From positions 203,342 through 267,341 of the forward strand of contig JADJFB010000003.1 in the NCBI GenBank assembly GCA_016708845.1: DNA of 64,000 nt. The letters are read 5' to 3'. Both the position numbers and the translations under genes were made by a program. This document shows, one piece after another, positions 22,472 through 30,845 of the stretch; within the stretch, counting starts at the first letter, position 1, and each line of letters starts with the position of its first letter. The notes beneath the pieces were generated by a model. It saw only the letters and a program-made list of their open reading frames with translations, made no database searches and had not been told where the DNA came from. Source of the stretch: Bacteroidota bacterium (GTDB lineage Bacteria > Bacteroidota > Bacteroidia > B-17B0 > Aurantibacillaceae).

Positions 22472-23472
22472 TGGAACCTATAGAACCTGAACACAATAAC
22501 GAGAATGAATCGACTGAAAACCCAGATTTTCAGTCGCAACCCACCATTTTACCTAAACCTGTGTTAATGCAGGATGAAAAAAATTGGGTAAGAAAATCAC
22601 TGATAAGCTTAGCTATTTACGGTTTTTTATTCCTCTTTATTTTCAAAACAGAACCAATTTATATTGCAGCAGTTTTATTAGCATTATTGGTGCATGAATT
22701 CGGACATTTTTTCGCTATGAAGGCTTTCAATTACAATAACGTAAAGTTATTTGTATTACCGCTTTTAGGGGCTTATGTTACTGGCAAAAAATCCATTATT
22801 TCGCAACGACAAATGACAGTAGTTGTTTTGGCGGGCCCGGTTCCTGGGATTATTGTAGGAATTGTCTTACTAATGTATACCGATTCATATCCAAATGAGC
22901 GATTAGATATGTTAGGAAAAATATTTTTAGGTCTTAATTTTTTCAACCTATTACCATTTATGCCTTTAGATGGGGGACGATTATTAGAAACCTTATTTAT
23001 TAATCATAACCATGCTTTAAGAGTTGTATTTACAAGTATTTCTATTTTAGTATTGTTACTATTTGCTGTTTTATTTAAAAGTTTATTCTTTTTAATAATC
23101 CCTATCTCTATGATATTTGATTTAATCATGGAAATTAAAAACCAAAAAATCAGAGATTATTTGATTCAAGAAAAAATTAATTACATCACCGATTATAATG
23201 AACTACCTGACAAAGATTACTGGGTAATCAGAGATTGTATTATTTTATCATTCAACAAACGTTATAAAGGAATTCAAGCTGGTCTTCATCAATATAGTGT
23301 TATTGAAGGTGGTTTGATACAGCATGTAGTGGCAGTTTTAAAAACACCTATTATCAAAGATTTAAAAATTGTTGGGACGCTAATTGCCTTCTTAATTTTT
23401 TGTTTCTTCTTGCTTTTACCAATCATTTATTATATCCCAAAAATAATTGTAGCACTACAAGCCGCACAATGA
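22471..23472 (+). CDS. Site-2 protease-like M50 membrane metallopeptidase
   Basis: 333 residues with a GTG start overlapping the nhaD stop. The zinc motif HEFGHFF lies in a membrane helix near residue 75, and the second ligand motif MPLDGGRL near residue 168; helices flank both. The long cytoplasmic part 210-300 lacks a PDZ or CBS domain. M50 enzymes cleave membrane-embedded substrates such as anti-sigma factors. The target here is unknown, and the close coupling with nhaD and a PAP2 phosphatase suggests envelope homeostasis. The very C-terminus is one more helix that overlaps the next gene by 4 nt. Confidence 0.8.
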   Translation: MEPIEPEHNNENESTENPDFQSQPTILPKPVLMQDEKNWVRKSLISLAIYGFLFLFIFKTEPIYIAAVLLALLVHEFGHFFAMKAFNYNNVKLFVLPLLGAYVTGKKSIISQRQMTVVVLAGPVPGIIVGIVLLMYTDSYPNERLDMLGKIFLGLNFFNLLPFMPLDGGRLLETLFINHNHALRVVFTSISILVLLLFAVLFKSLFFLIIPISMIFDLIMEIKNQKIRDYLIQEKINYITDYNELPDKDYWVIRDCIILSFNKRYKGIQAGLHQYSVIEGGLIQHVVAVLKTPIIKDLKIVGTLIAFLIFCFFLLLPIIYYIPKIIVALQAAQ

Positions 23473-24053
23473 AAAAGCTAATACTAATACTTTTAATAGC
23501 ACAACAATACCTTGTTCAATCGCAAAACTTAGATTTTACGATGTTGAGAGCTATTAATAAAAATGAGCATCCAAATTGGGATAAAACCATGAAGATTACT
23601 TCTGAGTCTATTTATCCCGCTATGGTTATTGCTCCGGGTTCATTAATTTTAAGTGGTTATGTGAATAATGACAAAATTATGATGCGAAATGGCGTTAAAA
23701 CAGGTGTTGCTATTGGCTTAAATGTACTTTTAACTTCAGGTTTGAAATATGCTATTAATCGTCCGCGACCTTTTGAGCAATATCCCAATGATATTGTAAA
23801 ACGCACGCACGCAGGTAAATATTCTTTTCCTTCGGGGCATACATCTACCGCTTTTGCAACAGCTACGGCTCTAACTTTATCTACAAAAAAATGGTATGTG
23901 GCTTTGCCATCTTATGCTTATGCTTGTGCTGTTGGATATTCGCGCATGCGATTAGGCGTTCATTTTCCTAGTGATGTATTAGGAGGTATGGTAATTGGCA
24001 TTGGAACTTCTTTATTAGTTTTTCAAATTGATAAATGGATGCAGAAGAATTAA
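23469..24053 (+). CDS. PAP2-family lipid phosphatase, exported
   Basis: ATG 23469 overlaps the M50 stop (ATGA) and gives the signal-like MKKLILILLIAQQYLVQSQN. An upstream in-frame extension to 23400 lies inside the protease gene and is rejected. All three PAP2 motifs are present: KYAINRPRPF (motif 1), PSGHTSTAF (motif 2) and SRMRLGVHFPSDVLGG (motif 3, with the catalytic His and Asp). 194 residues. It likely dephosphorylates undecaprenyl pyrophosphate or a phosphatidic-acid-type lipid at the outer face of the inner membrane. Confidence 0.85.
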   Translation: MKKLILILLIAQQYLVQSQNLDFTMLRAINKNEHPNWDKTMKITSESIYPAMVIAPGSLILSGYVNNDKIMMRNGVKTGVAIGLNVLLTSGLKYAINRPRPFEQYPNDIVKRTHAGKYSFPSGHTSTAFATATALTLSTKKWYVALPSYAYACAVGYSRMRLGVHFPSDVLGGMVIGIGTSLLVFQIDKWMQKN

Positions 24054-24234
24054 GACTCTTTCCGATAAAGAACAAGTATTAACGATAAAAAAAGATCTTC
24101 GAATCACGCTATCTGCGAGCCAAATTATGATGTAAATCAACTCTAATTGTTTGTTAATTTATGTTTATTTACGTTCCTTTCCTTTATTTAAATTGTATTT
24201 TTACAACTAGTACAAATTATTACAACACATTACC

Positions 24235-24861
24235 ATGAAGCATTTATTTATTATTACTCTTATATTTTTTTCCGCTAATTTATTTTCGCAAAACAAAACT
24301 GCTAACGAAAAATACTTACAAATTTCGGGTGTTGTATTAGATGATAGTTTACAACCTTTACCATTTGTATCCATTATGCTAAAAGGAACTCGCTCCGGAA
24401 CTGTGAGTGATTTCTATGGTTTCTTTACCATTGTAGCTCGTCCTGGTGATGAATTACAATTCTTTTCAATTAACCATAAAAGCAAAGCTTATAATTTATC
24501 AGATACCTTAACCGGCAAACACTATTCTATTATTCAGATTCTAACAAAAGACACGATTCAATTAGCACAAGTAAACGTATTTCCTTGGCCAAGTAAAGAA
24601 CAATTTAAACGTGCAATTTTAAATCTTGATTTAAGTGATACAGATATTGAGCGTGCTTATAAAAACATGGACAATGAAGATGTTCGTGAATCAATCAAAG
24701 GAGGCTCAATGGACGCAGCTGCTAATTACCGAGTTAGAATGCAGCAACAATACACTCGTTTGTATCAAGTAGGGCAATACCCAAGTGTGAGTTTATTAAA
24801 TCCTGTGGCTTGGGCTAAGTTTATTGATGCTTGGCGTAGCGGGAAGCTTAAAATAAAATAA
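24235..24861 (+). CDS. Secreted protein with carboxypeptidase-regulatory-like N-terminal domain
   Basis: 208 residues: signal peptide MKHLFIITLIFFSANLFSQN, then a CarboxypepD_reg-like Ig domain (YLQISGVVLDDSLQPLPFVS, GTRSGTVSDFYGFFTIVARP), followed by a region without a family I recognise (KEQFKRAILNLDLSDTDIER ... KFIDAWRSGKLKIK). The same N-terminal domain opens the TonB receptor that follows 61 nt later, but here no plug or barrel follows. It could be an outer-membrane or periplasmic accessory. The 180 nt upstream hold a possible promoter (TATTTTTAC at about 24197-24205) and no gene. Confidence 0.65.
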   Translation: MKHLFIITLIFFSANLFSQNKTANEKYLQISGVVLDDSLQPLPFVSIMLKGTRSGTVSDFYGFFTIVARPGDELQFFSINHKSKAYNLSDTLTGKHYSIIQILTKDTIQLAQVNVFPWPSKEQFKRAILNLDLSDTDIERAYKNMDNEDVRESIKGGSMDAAANYRVRMQQQYTRLYQVGQYPSVSLLNPVAWAKFIDAWRSGKLKIK

Positions 24862-24922
24862 AACAAGGCCCAAATTCCATTTCTTTTTGCAATATTTGTA
24901 GGATAACACCGTTATTTAACCT

Positions 24923-27421
24923 GTGCTACAAAAACACGTTTATACCTTTATCCTATTTTTATTTGGAGTTATTTGCTTAGGGCAAACAGCTACTATTTCG
25001 GGTACCATAAAAGATGATGATGGGGTTAGTATTCCAGATGTACAAATTGCCATTTTAGAAGACGGCTCCATCAACACCAATTCTGATGCAAGCGGTAAAT
25101 ATACCTTAACTGTTCCTGCAAATAAAGACATTACACTTTCGGTTTATAGTATTAGCTATAAACAAGTCAATCAAAAATTTAATTTAAAAGCTGGAGAACA
25201 AAAAAACTACAGTCCTCGCTTAGCCACCAAAAATAATTTTGAAATAGTTGATGTTGTTTACGAAAAAAACAGAGCAGTTGAAATGCAAAGCATTAATCCT
25301 AAAAACTTTATTTACATTCCTAGTCCCAGTGGAAACCTTGAAGATATTATTAAAACACAAATTTGAGTAAGTAGCAATAACGAATTAAGTAGCGGTTACT
25401 CGGTACGTGGAGGAAATTTTGATGAGAATTTAGTATATGTAAATGATATTGAAGTGTACCGTCCTTTTTTAGCGCGAAGTGGACAACAAGAAGGTTTAAG
25501 TTTTGCGAACCCTGATATGGTAAGTAATATTAATTTTTCGGCAGGAGGCTTTGAAGCAAAGTACGGCGATAAAATGTCATCCGTATTAGATATAACTTAC
25601 AAAAAACCTTTGAAGTTTGCAGGAACGGTGAGCGGAAGTTTACTAGGAGGAAGTTTACATTTACAAGGTGTTTCAAAAAACAGAGTCATTGCTTGGAGTT
25701 TAGGTTCTCGTTACAAATCAAATACCTATTTACTAAAAAGCATGGATACCAAAGGAGAATATCGTCCACGCTTTTATGATGTGCAATCATTTATCACCTT
25801 TACTTTAAACGAAAAATGGAGCATTGAGTTTATAGGAAATGTAGCTAATAATCAATACTTGGTTATTCCTGCAAACCGAGAAACGACGTTTGGCACCGTG
25901 AACAATGCGGTTAAATTGAGCATCTTTTTTGATGGGCGTGAGTTAACTCAATACACTACTATGATGGGAGGTTTATCAACCACCTTTAAGCCTAATGCCA
26001 AAACCAAATTAAAACTAATTGCATCTGCCTACAATGTTAAAGAAGAAGAAAATTATACTGTACAAGGTCAATATTTTATTGATCAATTAGAAGCAGATTT
26101 TGGTAAAGATAATTTTGGACAAGTGGCGTTTAACAGAGGGATTGGTACTTTTTTAAATAACGGTCGTAATCGTATTGATGCAACGGTATTGAATGTAGAA
26201 CACAAAGGAACACGTCTTATTGGACGCAATAGCGAATTTTTATGGGGAGCTCGTTACCAACACGAAATTATTGAAGATAAATTAAGTGAGTGGCGTACCA
26301 TTGACTCTGCTGGATATGTAGCGCCGTATAGTGCTACTGAAATTAATTTAATTGATGTTGTTAAAACCAAAATAAATTTACAAAGTAACCGTGTGCAAGG
26401 CTATATGCAATATGTATTTAGTAAACAATTAAAAGATTCTTCTGTGATAACAGCCACAGGTGGTGTACGTGCAAATTTTTGGGATTATAATAAACAAACA
26501 GTTGTATCGCCACGATTGACATTATCTTATAAACCATATTGGAAACAAGATATTTTATTTAAAGCCTCTTGGGGTTACTATTACCAACCGCCATTTTACA
26601 GAGAGATGCGTGGCTTTGATGGAAAATTAAACGCAAACATCAAAGCACAACAATCCGTACATTATTTATTATCGGCTGATTATAATTTTAAATTATGGCG
26701 CCGACCATTTAAAGTGATTTTAGCGGGTTACTATAAAGAATTAAAAGATTTAATTCCTTATGAAATTGATAATACACGTATTAGATATTTCGCAAAAAAC
26801 AATTCGGTAGGTTACACACAAGGTGTTGATTTGCGTATTAATGGCGAATTTGTAAAAGGCATTGAATCTTGGGCCACCATTGGTTATTTAAAAACCATGG
26901 AAAACATAAGCGATGACAGAAAAGTAACTTACTTTAATGCCGCTGGCGATAGTATTATTCCAGGTTACACCTTTGATACTAAAGCAACAGATAGTATCGT
27001 TGAAAGACCAGGGTATATTCCTCGCCCTACCGACCAACGTATTACATTTGGTTTGTTTTTTCAAGACTATATTCCAAAAGTACCTTCTTGTAAAATGTAT
27101 TTAAATATGCAGTTTGGTACAGGTTTACCATTTGGTCCACCTGATCATGAGCGTTGGAAACAAGTATTTAGAATGCCTCCTTACCGAAGAGTGGACATTG
27201 GATTGGCTTATCAAATTATTAAAGAAGATAAGCCTTTACCAAAAACAAATGCGTTTCATCACATCAAAGGTATGTTTGTTAGCTTAGAAGTTTTTAATTT
27301 ATTACAAATTGACAATACAGTTTCTTACACTTGGATAACAGATGTTACCAACCGCCAATATGCCGTACCAAATTATTTAACGCGTAGAACGTTGAATTTA
27401 AAGTTACAGGTAAAGTTTTAA
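24923..27421 (+). CDS. TonB-dependent receptor with carboxypeptidase-like N-terminal domain (in-frame stop at 25364)
   Basis: GTG 24923 starts the signal peptide MLQKHVYTFILFLFGVICLG, followed by a CarboxypepD_reg domain (TATISGTIKDDDGVSIPDVQ), a plug domain (SSGYSVRGGNFDENLVYVND, SAGGFEAKYGDKMSSVLDI) and a barrel ending RRTLNLKLQVKF with terminal Phe. The frame is broken only by TGA 25364-25366 between KTQI and VSSNNELSSGY; the two halves are in the same frame. In this protein family a Gly stands there, so GGA to TGA explains it. About 832 residues. It is an outer-membrane active transporter for a large ligand; the ligand is unknown, and no SusD-like gene follows. Confidence 0.85.
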
Positions 27422-27443
27422 GAATAGATTATTTCTTGAAATT

Positions 27444-27482
27444 AAAAATCCCTCCCGAAATTTTTCGAGAGGGATTTTTTAT
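27444..27482 (+). terminator. Intrinsic terminator of the TonB receptor gene
   Basis: Arms AAAAATCCCTC (27444-27454) and GAGGGATTTTT (27469-27479), with an inner CGAAA/TTTCG pairing, followed by T-rich sequence. It begins 22 nt after the receptor stop. Confidence 0.75.
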
Positions 27483-27486
27483 TTTT

Positions 27487-27531
27487 CACTTCGAGCTGTC
27501 ACCCTGAGCGGAGTCGAAGGGGAAGTCGAGA
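27487..27531. repeat. Dispersed intergenic repeat, CCTGAGCGGAGTCGAAGG family
   Basis: The core CACCCTGAGCGGAGTCGAAG is flanked by CTTCGAGCTGT and GGGAAGTCGAG, giving a partial inverted repeat (CTTCGA / TCGAAG). A second copy with one change (GCGTAGTCG) is at 28456-28480, and a degenerate trace (CTTCGACAAGTTCAG) closes the DUF4197 gene at 4749-4763. Confidence 0.6.
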
Positions 27532-27547
27532 AGCGAAAATTTAAACA

Positions 27548-28243
27548 CTACGACTTTTTAACTACTACACCTACTACCGAACTCATTAAGCCAACAGGAT
27601 CGTTACCAATCACGTATCTAGCTTTATAGTCCCATTCGGCAAGTACAGTACTCGCAGGTAAACTTACTACATCAATGTAATCAAGTTTCAATAATCTGCC
27701 AATCAATACAAACCCTAAACCATCTTTTCTATCTACATAAAGGTCAATAGCATCAGCATAACCTTTGCTGCATTTGATGTGTGGTCTATCAGCATCCAAG
27801 CTCACGCGTAAATCGGGTTGCATGGTGGCAATGTCGATAGTTTGTGTTGGGGCAATAATACCTAAGTCGTTACCCATAGCCTCGGTATAGTTTGTACTAG
27901 CCTTTATACGCTTTACCAATTTACTAATTCTATCAAACACACCCTCGGGAACCGAAGCAGGAGCTGTACCTAATATTGGCGCACTAGGTATAGCACCTAA
28001 ATGCTGTTGCCCCACGGCACGTTTTAATAGATTTTTGTAAGAGGTAATATTATTTACCGTTTGTTTGTAAGCCTCCAACATATTAATGATGTAAACATAC
28101 ATGGCGGTATCTTTTTGTATTGCCGTTACCTCGGCAGCTGTAATGCCAACTAAAGTAGCATAGGTATTAATTTTGGTTGAAAAGTTATTCAACCATACCC
28201 TCTCACTATCTGACGAAGGAATGTAACTTATATTTAAAGACAT
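27548..28243 (-). CDS. Conserved hypothetical protein, helical N-terminus and fibronectin-like C-terminus
   Basis: 231 residues if started at MSLNISYIPSSD (28243); an ATG 20 codons upstream is also open but gives a less plausible MSLYNSIIIEKGKYKN leader. The first 100 residues look helical with a conserved-looking KRAVGQQHLGAIPSAPILG. Residues 150-231 read PHIKCSKGYADAIDLYVDRK, EWDYKARYVIGNDPVGLMSS and resemble an FnIII-like fold ending in KKS. I do not recognise a named family, though similar proteins of this length are common and often multicopy in Bacteroidota. It has no signal peptide. It sits at the left edge of the accessory region, between two copies of the GAGCGGAGTCGAAGG repeat. Confidence 0.6.
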   Translation of the reverse strand: MSLNISYIPSSDSERVWLNNFSTKINTYATLVGITAAEVTAIQKDTAMYVYIINMLEAYKQTVNNITSYKNLLKRAVGQQHLGAIPSAPILGTAPASVPEGVFDRISKLVKRIKASTNYTEAMGNDLGIIAPTQTIDIATMQPDLRVSLDADRPHIKCSKGYADAIDLYVDRKDGLGFVLIGRLLKLDYIDVVSLPASTVLAEWDYKARYVIGNDPVGLMSSVVGVVVKKS

Positions 28244-28303
28244 AATCAATTTATTGTTTTTGTATTTGCCTTTCTCTATAATGATAGAGTTGTATAAAGA
28301 CAA

Positions 28304-28779
28304 ATTAGTTTTACTTTATTTTCAAAAACATTCTTTCGTTTCGTGAAAACGTTTTTGTTTAAAAAACTCGCTTACATATTTCGCATTGCTACTATCTGCA
28401 AGTATTTCATTTTCTGCTTTGGTGGATTCATATTTTATCTCCTTTCTTTTTTGTTGTCACCCTGAGCGTAGTCGAAGGGCTCCTTGCCATAGGCATTTCA
28501 AGCCTTGTGCCAAAACACAATTTTAACATACACTAAAAAAATGTTAAGTAGCTGTTTTATATACAACTGGTTGTAACCTTAAAATAACTGGTTATTTTTA
28601 TTTAGTATTTGGCTAAATATTTTCTTATAAAAAAGCGTAGCCAATATATAATTTAACATCTACAAGTGCTGCTTAAGCACATATTAATAGTATTTAAGCA
28701 AAATATCCTCCCCCTTACTCTAGCATAGTAGATTAATATTAATGATTTACCGTGGCTTAATTATTTAGTAAATTTAAGT
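28304..28779. other. Non-coding stretch, one repeat copy, no gene seen
   Basis: I see no credible coding frame on either strand. The segment is AT-rich and holds one dispersed repeat (listed separately). The first GCTTAAGC-type palindromes appear near 28670 (GCTGCTTAAGCAC) and 28692 (TTTAAGCAAAA), foreshadowing the array that follows. Confidence 0.5.
28454..28490. repeat. Second copy of the CCTGAGCG(G/T)AGTCGAAGG repeat
   Basis: TTGTCACCCTGAGCGTAGTC then GAAGGGCTCC, the same orientation as the copy at 27487 and differing by one base in the core. The two copies bracket the hypothetical gene 27548-28243. Confidence 0.6.
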
Positions 28780-29100
28780 TAGCAAGTACAACTATTGCTT
28801 ACTGCTATCTCTAAACAACTTACGCAAAACCTATCCATGCTTAAGCATGCCCTAAATTTTATTAAGCAAAATTGGCTACTGCTTACTACGCAAACAACAT
28901 GGCTTAAGCAAAACTCATACATGCTTAAGCATGCCTTAAATTTGAGCCTATAAAAATGGTTGATGCTTATTAAGCAAACAACATGGCTTAAGCAAAACTC
29001 ATACATGCTTAAGCAGCAACCAAGATAAACTAAGCACAAATCACTCATGCATAAGCAAAACTCATCCATGCTAAAGCAAGAGCCAAATTAGAGTAAGCAA
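28780..29100. repeat. Degenerate tandem array, 84-bp period, centred on palindrome ATGCTTAAGCAT
   Basis: The palindrome ATGCTTAAGCAT occurs at 28837-28848 and 28921-28932, and as ATGCTTAAGCAG at 29005-29016; the starts are exactly 84 bp apart. Between them a second near-palindrome TGGCTTAAGCAAAA recurs (28899, 28983), and degenerate forms continue (ATGCATAAGCA, ATGCTAAAGCA). At least a dozen TAAGCA or complementary motifs fall within 430 bp. The minus strand stays open for 96 codons with a 28-residue Cys-rich period (CLSMYEFCLSHVVC), but the 84-bp period being a multiple of three is enough to explain that, and I see no start, signal or family. I treat it as non-coding, possibly a protein-binding array next to the recombination cassette. 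Confidence 0.7.
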
Positions 29101-29182
29101 AAATAACTGTAACTCGTTGACCCATTAAAAAAACTAAAGCCACGAGCGGCTTGAACTAAGCTGTTAGAAAAAGAGCTTACAA

Positions 29183-29217
29183 TTGTTACCTAATTATGCA
29201 AAAAAATACTATTTTTG
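29183..29217 (+). promoter_or_regulatory. Possible Bacteroidota promoter pointing into the Rhs cassette
   Basis: TTG at 29183-29185 and TATTTTTG at 29210-29217 resemble the TTTG / TAnnTTTG elements of Bacteroidota sigma factors, with a 24-nt spacer, slightly too long. It lies just outside the left inverted repeat and would transcribe whichever tip faces left. This is pattern-based and weak. Confidence 0.3.
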
Positions 29218-29222
29218 AGTAA

Positions 29223-29305
29223 CAAAAAGTTCTTTGAAAAGCCTTACTGTAGTAAGGATGCATTAAGATTGCCGTTAGAGTACATTTGGTAGCCCAACCC
29301 CTAAC
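29223..29305 (+). repeat. Left ~80-bp inverted repeat of the Rhs-tip cassette
   Basis: From CAAAAAGTTCTTTGAAAAGCC through GATTGCCGTTAGAGTAC and TTTGGTAGCCCAAC. The reverse complement of 33338-33420 matches this almost base for base, with one A fewer in the GAAAAGCC run and AAGATTG versus TAGATTG. Inside lies the perfect palindrome CCTTACTGTAGTAAGG. The repeat ends inside coding sequence for the start of the Rhs tip (FGSPTPNR). Confidence 0.85.
29242..29257. other. Palindromic core, candidate recombinase crossover site (left)
   Basis: CCTTACT-GT-AGTAAGG: two 7-bp arms around a 2-bp centre. The right copy (33387-33402) reads CCTTACT-AC-AGTAAGG on the plus strand, so the asymmetric centre is in inverted orientation. 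Short inverted arms around a small spacer are the usual shape of tyrosine-recombinase core sites, though their spacers are normally 6-8 bp. The assignment is inference. Confidence 0.4.
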
Positions 29306-30247
29306 AGGCATTACACCAACTCAACCGCCTATAGATACGGGTTTAATGGAAAAGAAATGGATGATGAAACTGAAACTCAGGATTATGGTATGCGAATCTA
29401 TAATCCAGCATTGGGGAGATTTTTATCAATTGATCCACTGTCTTATAAATATCCATATAAAACACCTTATGATTTTGCGGAAAACTCTCCCATAAATAGT
29501 ATTGATTTAATTGGCTTACAGAAAAACATTGCCACAGACCCATTAAATCCTGATTTAGTGATTGATATGAGTACTTCAGAATCAATTACTTTGTCGCTTG
29601 AAAACCATATGATTTCCGCTACAAAAAAGAATTGGACGGACATACAACCTGTAATTAAAAGTACCGTTGGTCACGATCAATATATTAAGCAATCAGGTAA
29701 AACTTATGAATGTAAGGATGCTGCTGATTTAACGTTGCAAAATAATGGATATATGAATCGAGGCTACGAGAGAACAAAAAACCAGCGTAAGGGAACAATT
29801 CAAACTTATAGTAAAAGTGAATATAGCATTAAGGTAATGTCATATTCAAAGGCACTAGCTATTAATTTAATTAATAGGTCATTAGAAAGTAATAAACCCG
29901 TCATGGTAGGATTAATTATTGGAGGCGAAGCAGGTTCACCTGCTGATGGAAATGCGGATCAAACATCCAATCACTATGTTGTCATAGTGGGTCGTATAAA
30001 AATTGATAACAAATACTATTTCAGATATTATGATAATGCAAGTTCTAATAATAATCTTAATATGAGTACCGATAATTTGATTGAAATGGAAACTCTCACT
30101 CAGTACCGGAAAAATCCACTTATGGCTGATGATATACCTCTTACAAAAATATTGGTAACTCAAGTAAGAGAATCTTTCAAATTTAAGAAATCGGTTATAC
30201 AACCAAAACCAACTTCAACAACTACAACAAATGGCACAGTACAATAA
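29279..30247 (+). CDS. Orphan Rhs/YD-repeat tip with papain-like C-terminal domain (candidate toxin)
   Basis: The frame opens after an in-frame TAG (29276) with FGSPTPNRH and AYRYGFNGKEMDDET, then the Rhs core QDYGMRIYNPALGRFLSIDP and PYDFAENSPINSIDLIGL. No upstream YD repeats, plug or secretion domain exist, so the tip is headless; the first ATG is 29357. Numbering from it, the variable part carries YECKDAAD (Cys119), a GxPVMVGL strand, SNHYVVIVGR (His206) and YYDNAS (Asp226). That Cys-His-Asp order, with the VMVGL...HYVVIVG pattern, fits papain/C39-like cysteine peptidases, known among polymorphic toxins. Activity is inferred. An exported lipoprotein gene starts 7 nt after its stop. Confidence 0.75.
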   Translation, partial: STFGSPTPNRHYTNSTAYRYGFNGKEMDDETETQDYGMRIYNPALGRFLSIDPLSYKYPYKTPYDFAENSPINSIDLIGLQKNIATDPLNPDLVIDMSTSESITLSLENHMISATKKNWTDIQPVIKSTVGHDQYIKQSGKTYECKDAADLTLQNNGYMNRGYERTKNQRKGTIQTYSKSEYSIKVMSYSKALAINLINRSLESNKPVMVGLIIGGEAGSPADGNADQTSNHYVVIVGRIKIDNKYYFRYYDNASSNNNLNMSTDNLIEMETLTQYRKNPLMADDIPLTKILVTQVRESFKFKKSVIQPKPTSTTTTNGTVQ

Positions 30248-30254
30248 TACTTTT

Positions 30255-30845
30255 ATGAAAACCAGCTTACTTATTTTGGCTTTTTATTTATTTAATTGTG
30301 GTAGTTCTATAACTCACAATAGCGAAGGCGAAATACGCGAAAATAATAAGCATGAAATTCAATATAATTTTCAAGAGCCTGATCCTGTAACAGTCAATTC
30401 TGATGACACCTTATCTTTTAATTATTTGGTAAATTATTTGCGAGCAAATGACGGGCTTAAAGATGTATCTTATAGAGCTGCTAACACCGCGTTTGATTAC
30501 ATATTTAAAAACAGTACTAGAATTAGTGGTGTAAGTATTAGAAAAGACACATTACAAAAGCTGTATTTAAGCCATCTACACTCTTATGAAGAGGGAAATG
30601 TTTTTGACTATTGGATTCTTCGCAACGAAATAAACGTTATTAACATCCTAAAAATACTTACTAATAAAAAGCATCCTGAACGAGTATATGAAGAAGTTAA
30701 TAGATTAGTAATAGATAGCATAGCGAGAGGAATAATAAAATACAATGAAATAGATGAGTCAAAACCATTTGATAATTATTGGGATGCGCAATTTAAATCA
30801 AAATCAAAGTATATAATCAAAAATAACATTTTTGTAAAAAATTAA
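30255..30845 (+). CDS. Lipoprotein, candidate immunity protein for the Rhs tip
   Basis: ATG 30255 gives MKTSLLILAFYLFNCGSS, a lipoprotein signal with the lipobox LFNC; an ATG 24 nt upstream overlaps the toxin gene and is less suitable. The mature part is 180 residues, charged and mostly helical (LVNYLRANDGLKDVSYRAAN, YEEVNRLVIDSIARGIIKYN), without a family I know. Small genes directly after a polymorphic toxin tip usually encode its immunity protein. A lipoprotein would guard the periplasm, consistent with a peptidase-type toxin acting there. The role rests on position only. Confidence 0.6.
   Translation: MKTSLLILAFYLFNCGSSITHNSEGEIRENNKHEIQYNFQEPDPVTVNSDDTLSFNYLVNYLRANDGLKDVSYRAANTAFDYIFKNSTRISGVSIRKDTLQKLYLSHLHSYEEGNVFDYWILRNEINVINILKILTNKKHPERVYEEVNRLVIDSIARGIIKYNEIDESKPFDNYWDAQFKSKSKYIIKNNIFVKN

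Noticed and set aside
25364..25366. UGA recoding to Gly or selenocysteine in the TonB receptor
   Set aside because: Other genes end with TGA, the position is not a Cys/Sec site, and two other genes have TAA at comparable places, so simple substitution is more likely.
28837..29016. CRISPR-like array
   Set aside because: Only three units, repeats and intervening sequences both similar between units, no cas genes nearby.
28779..29069. 96-codon minus-strand frame with a 28-residue Cys-rich repeat (CLSMYEFCLSHVVC)
   Set aside because: The 84-bp DNA period is divisible by three, which keeps any frame open. No signal, start context or family is visible, and conservation centres on DNA palindromes, not codons.
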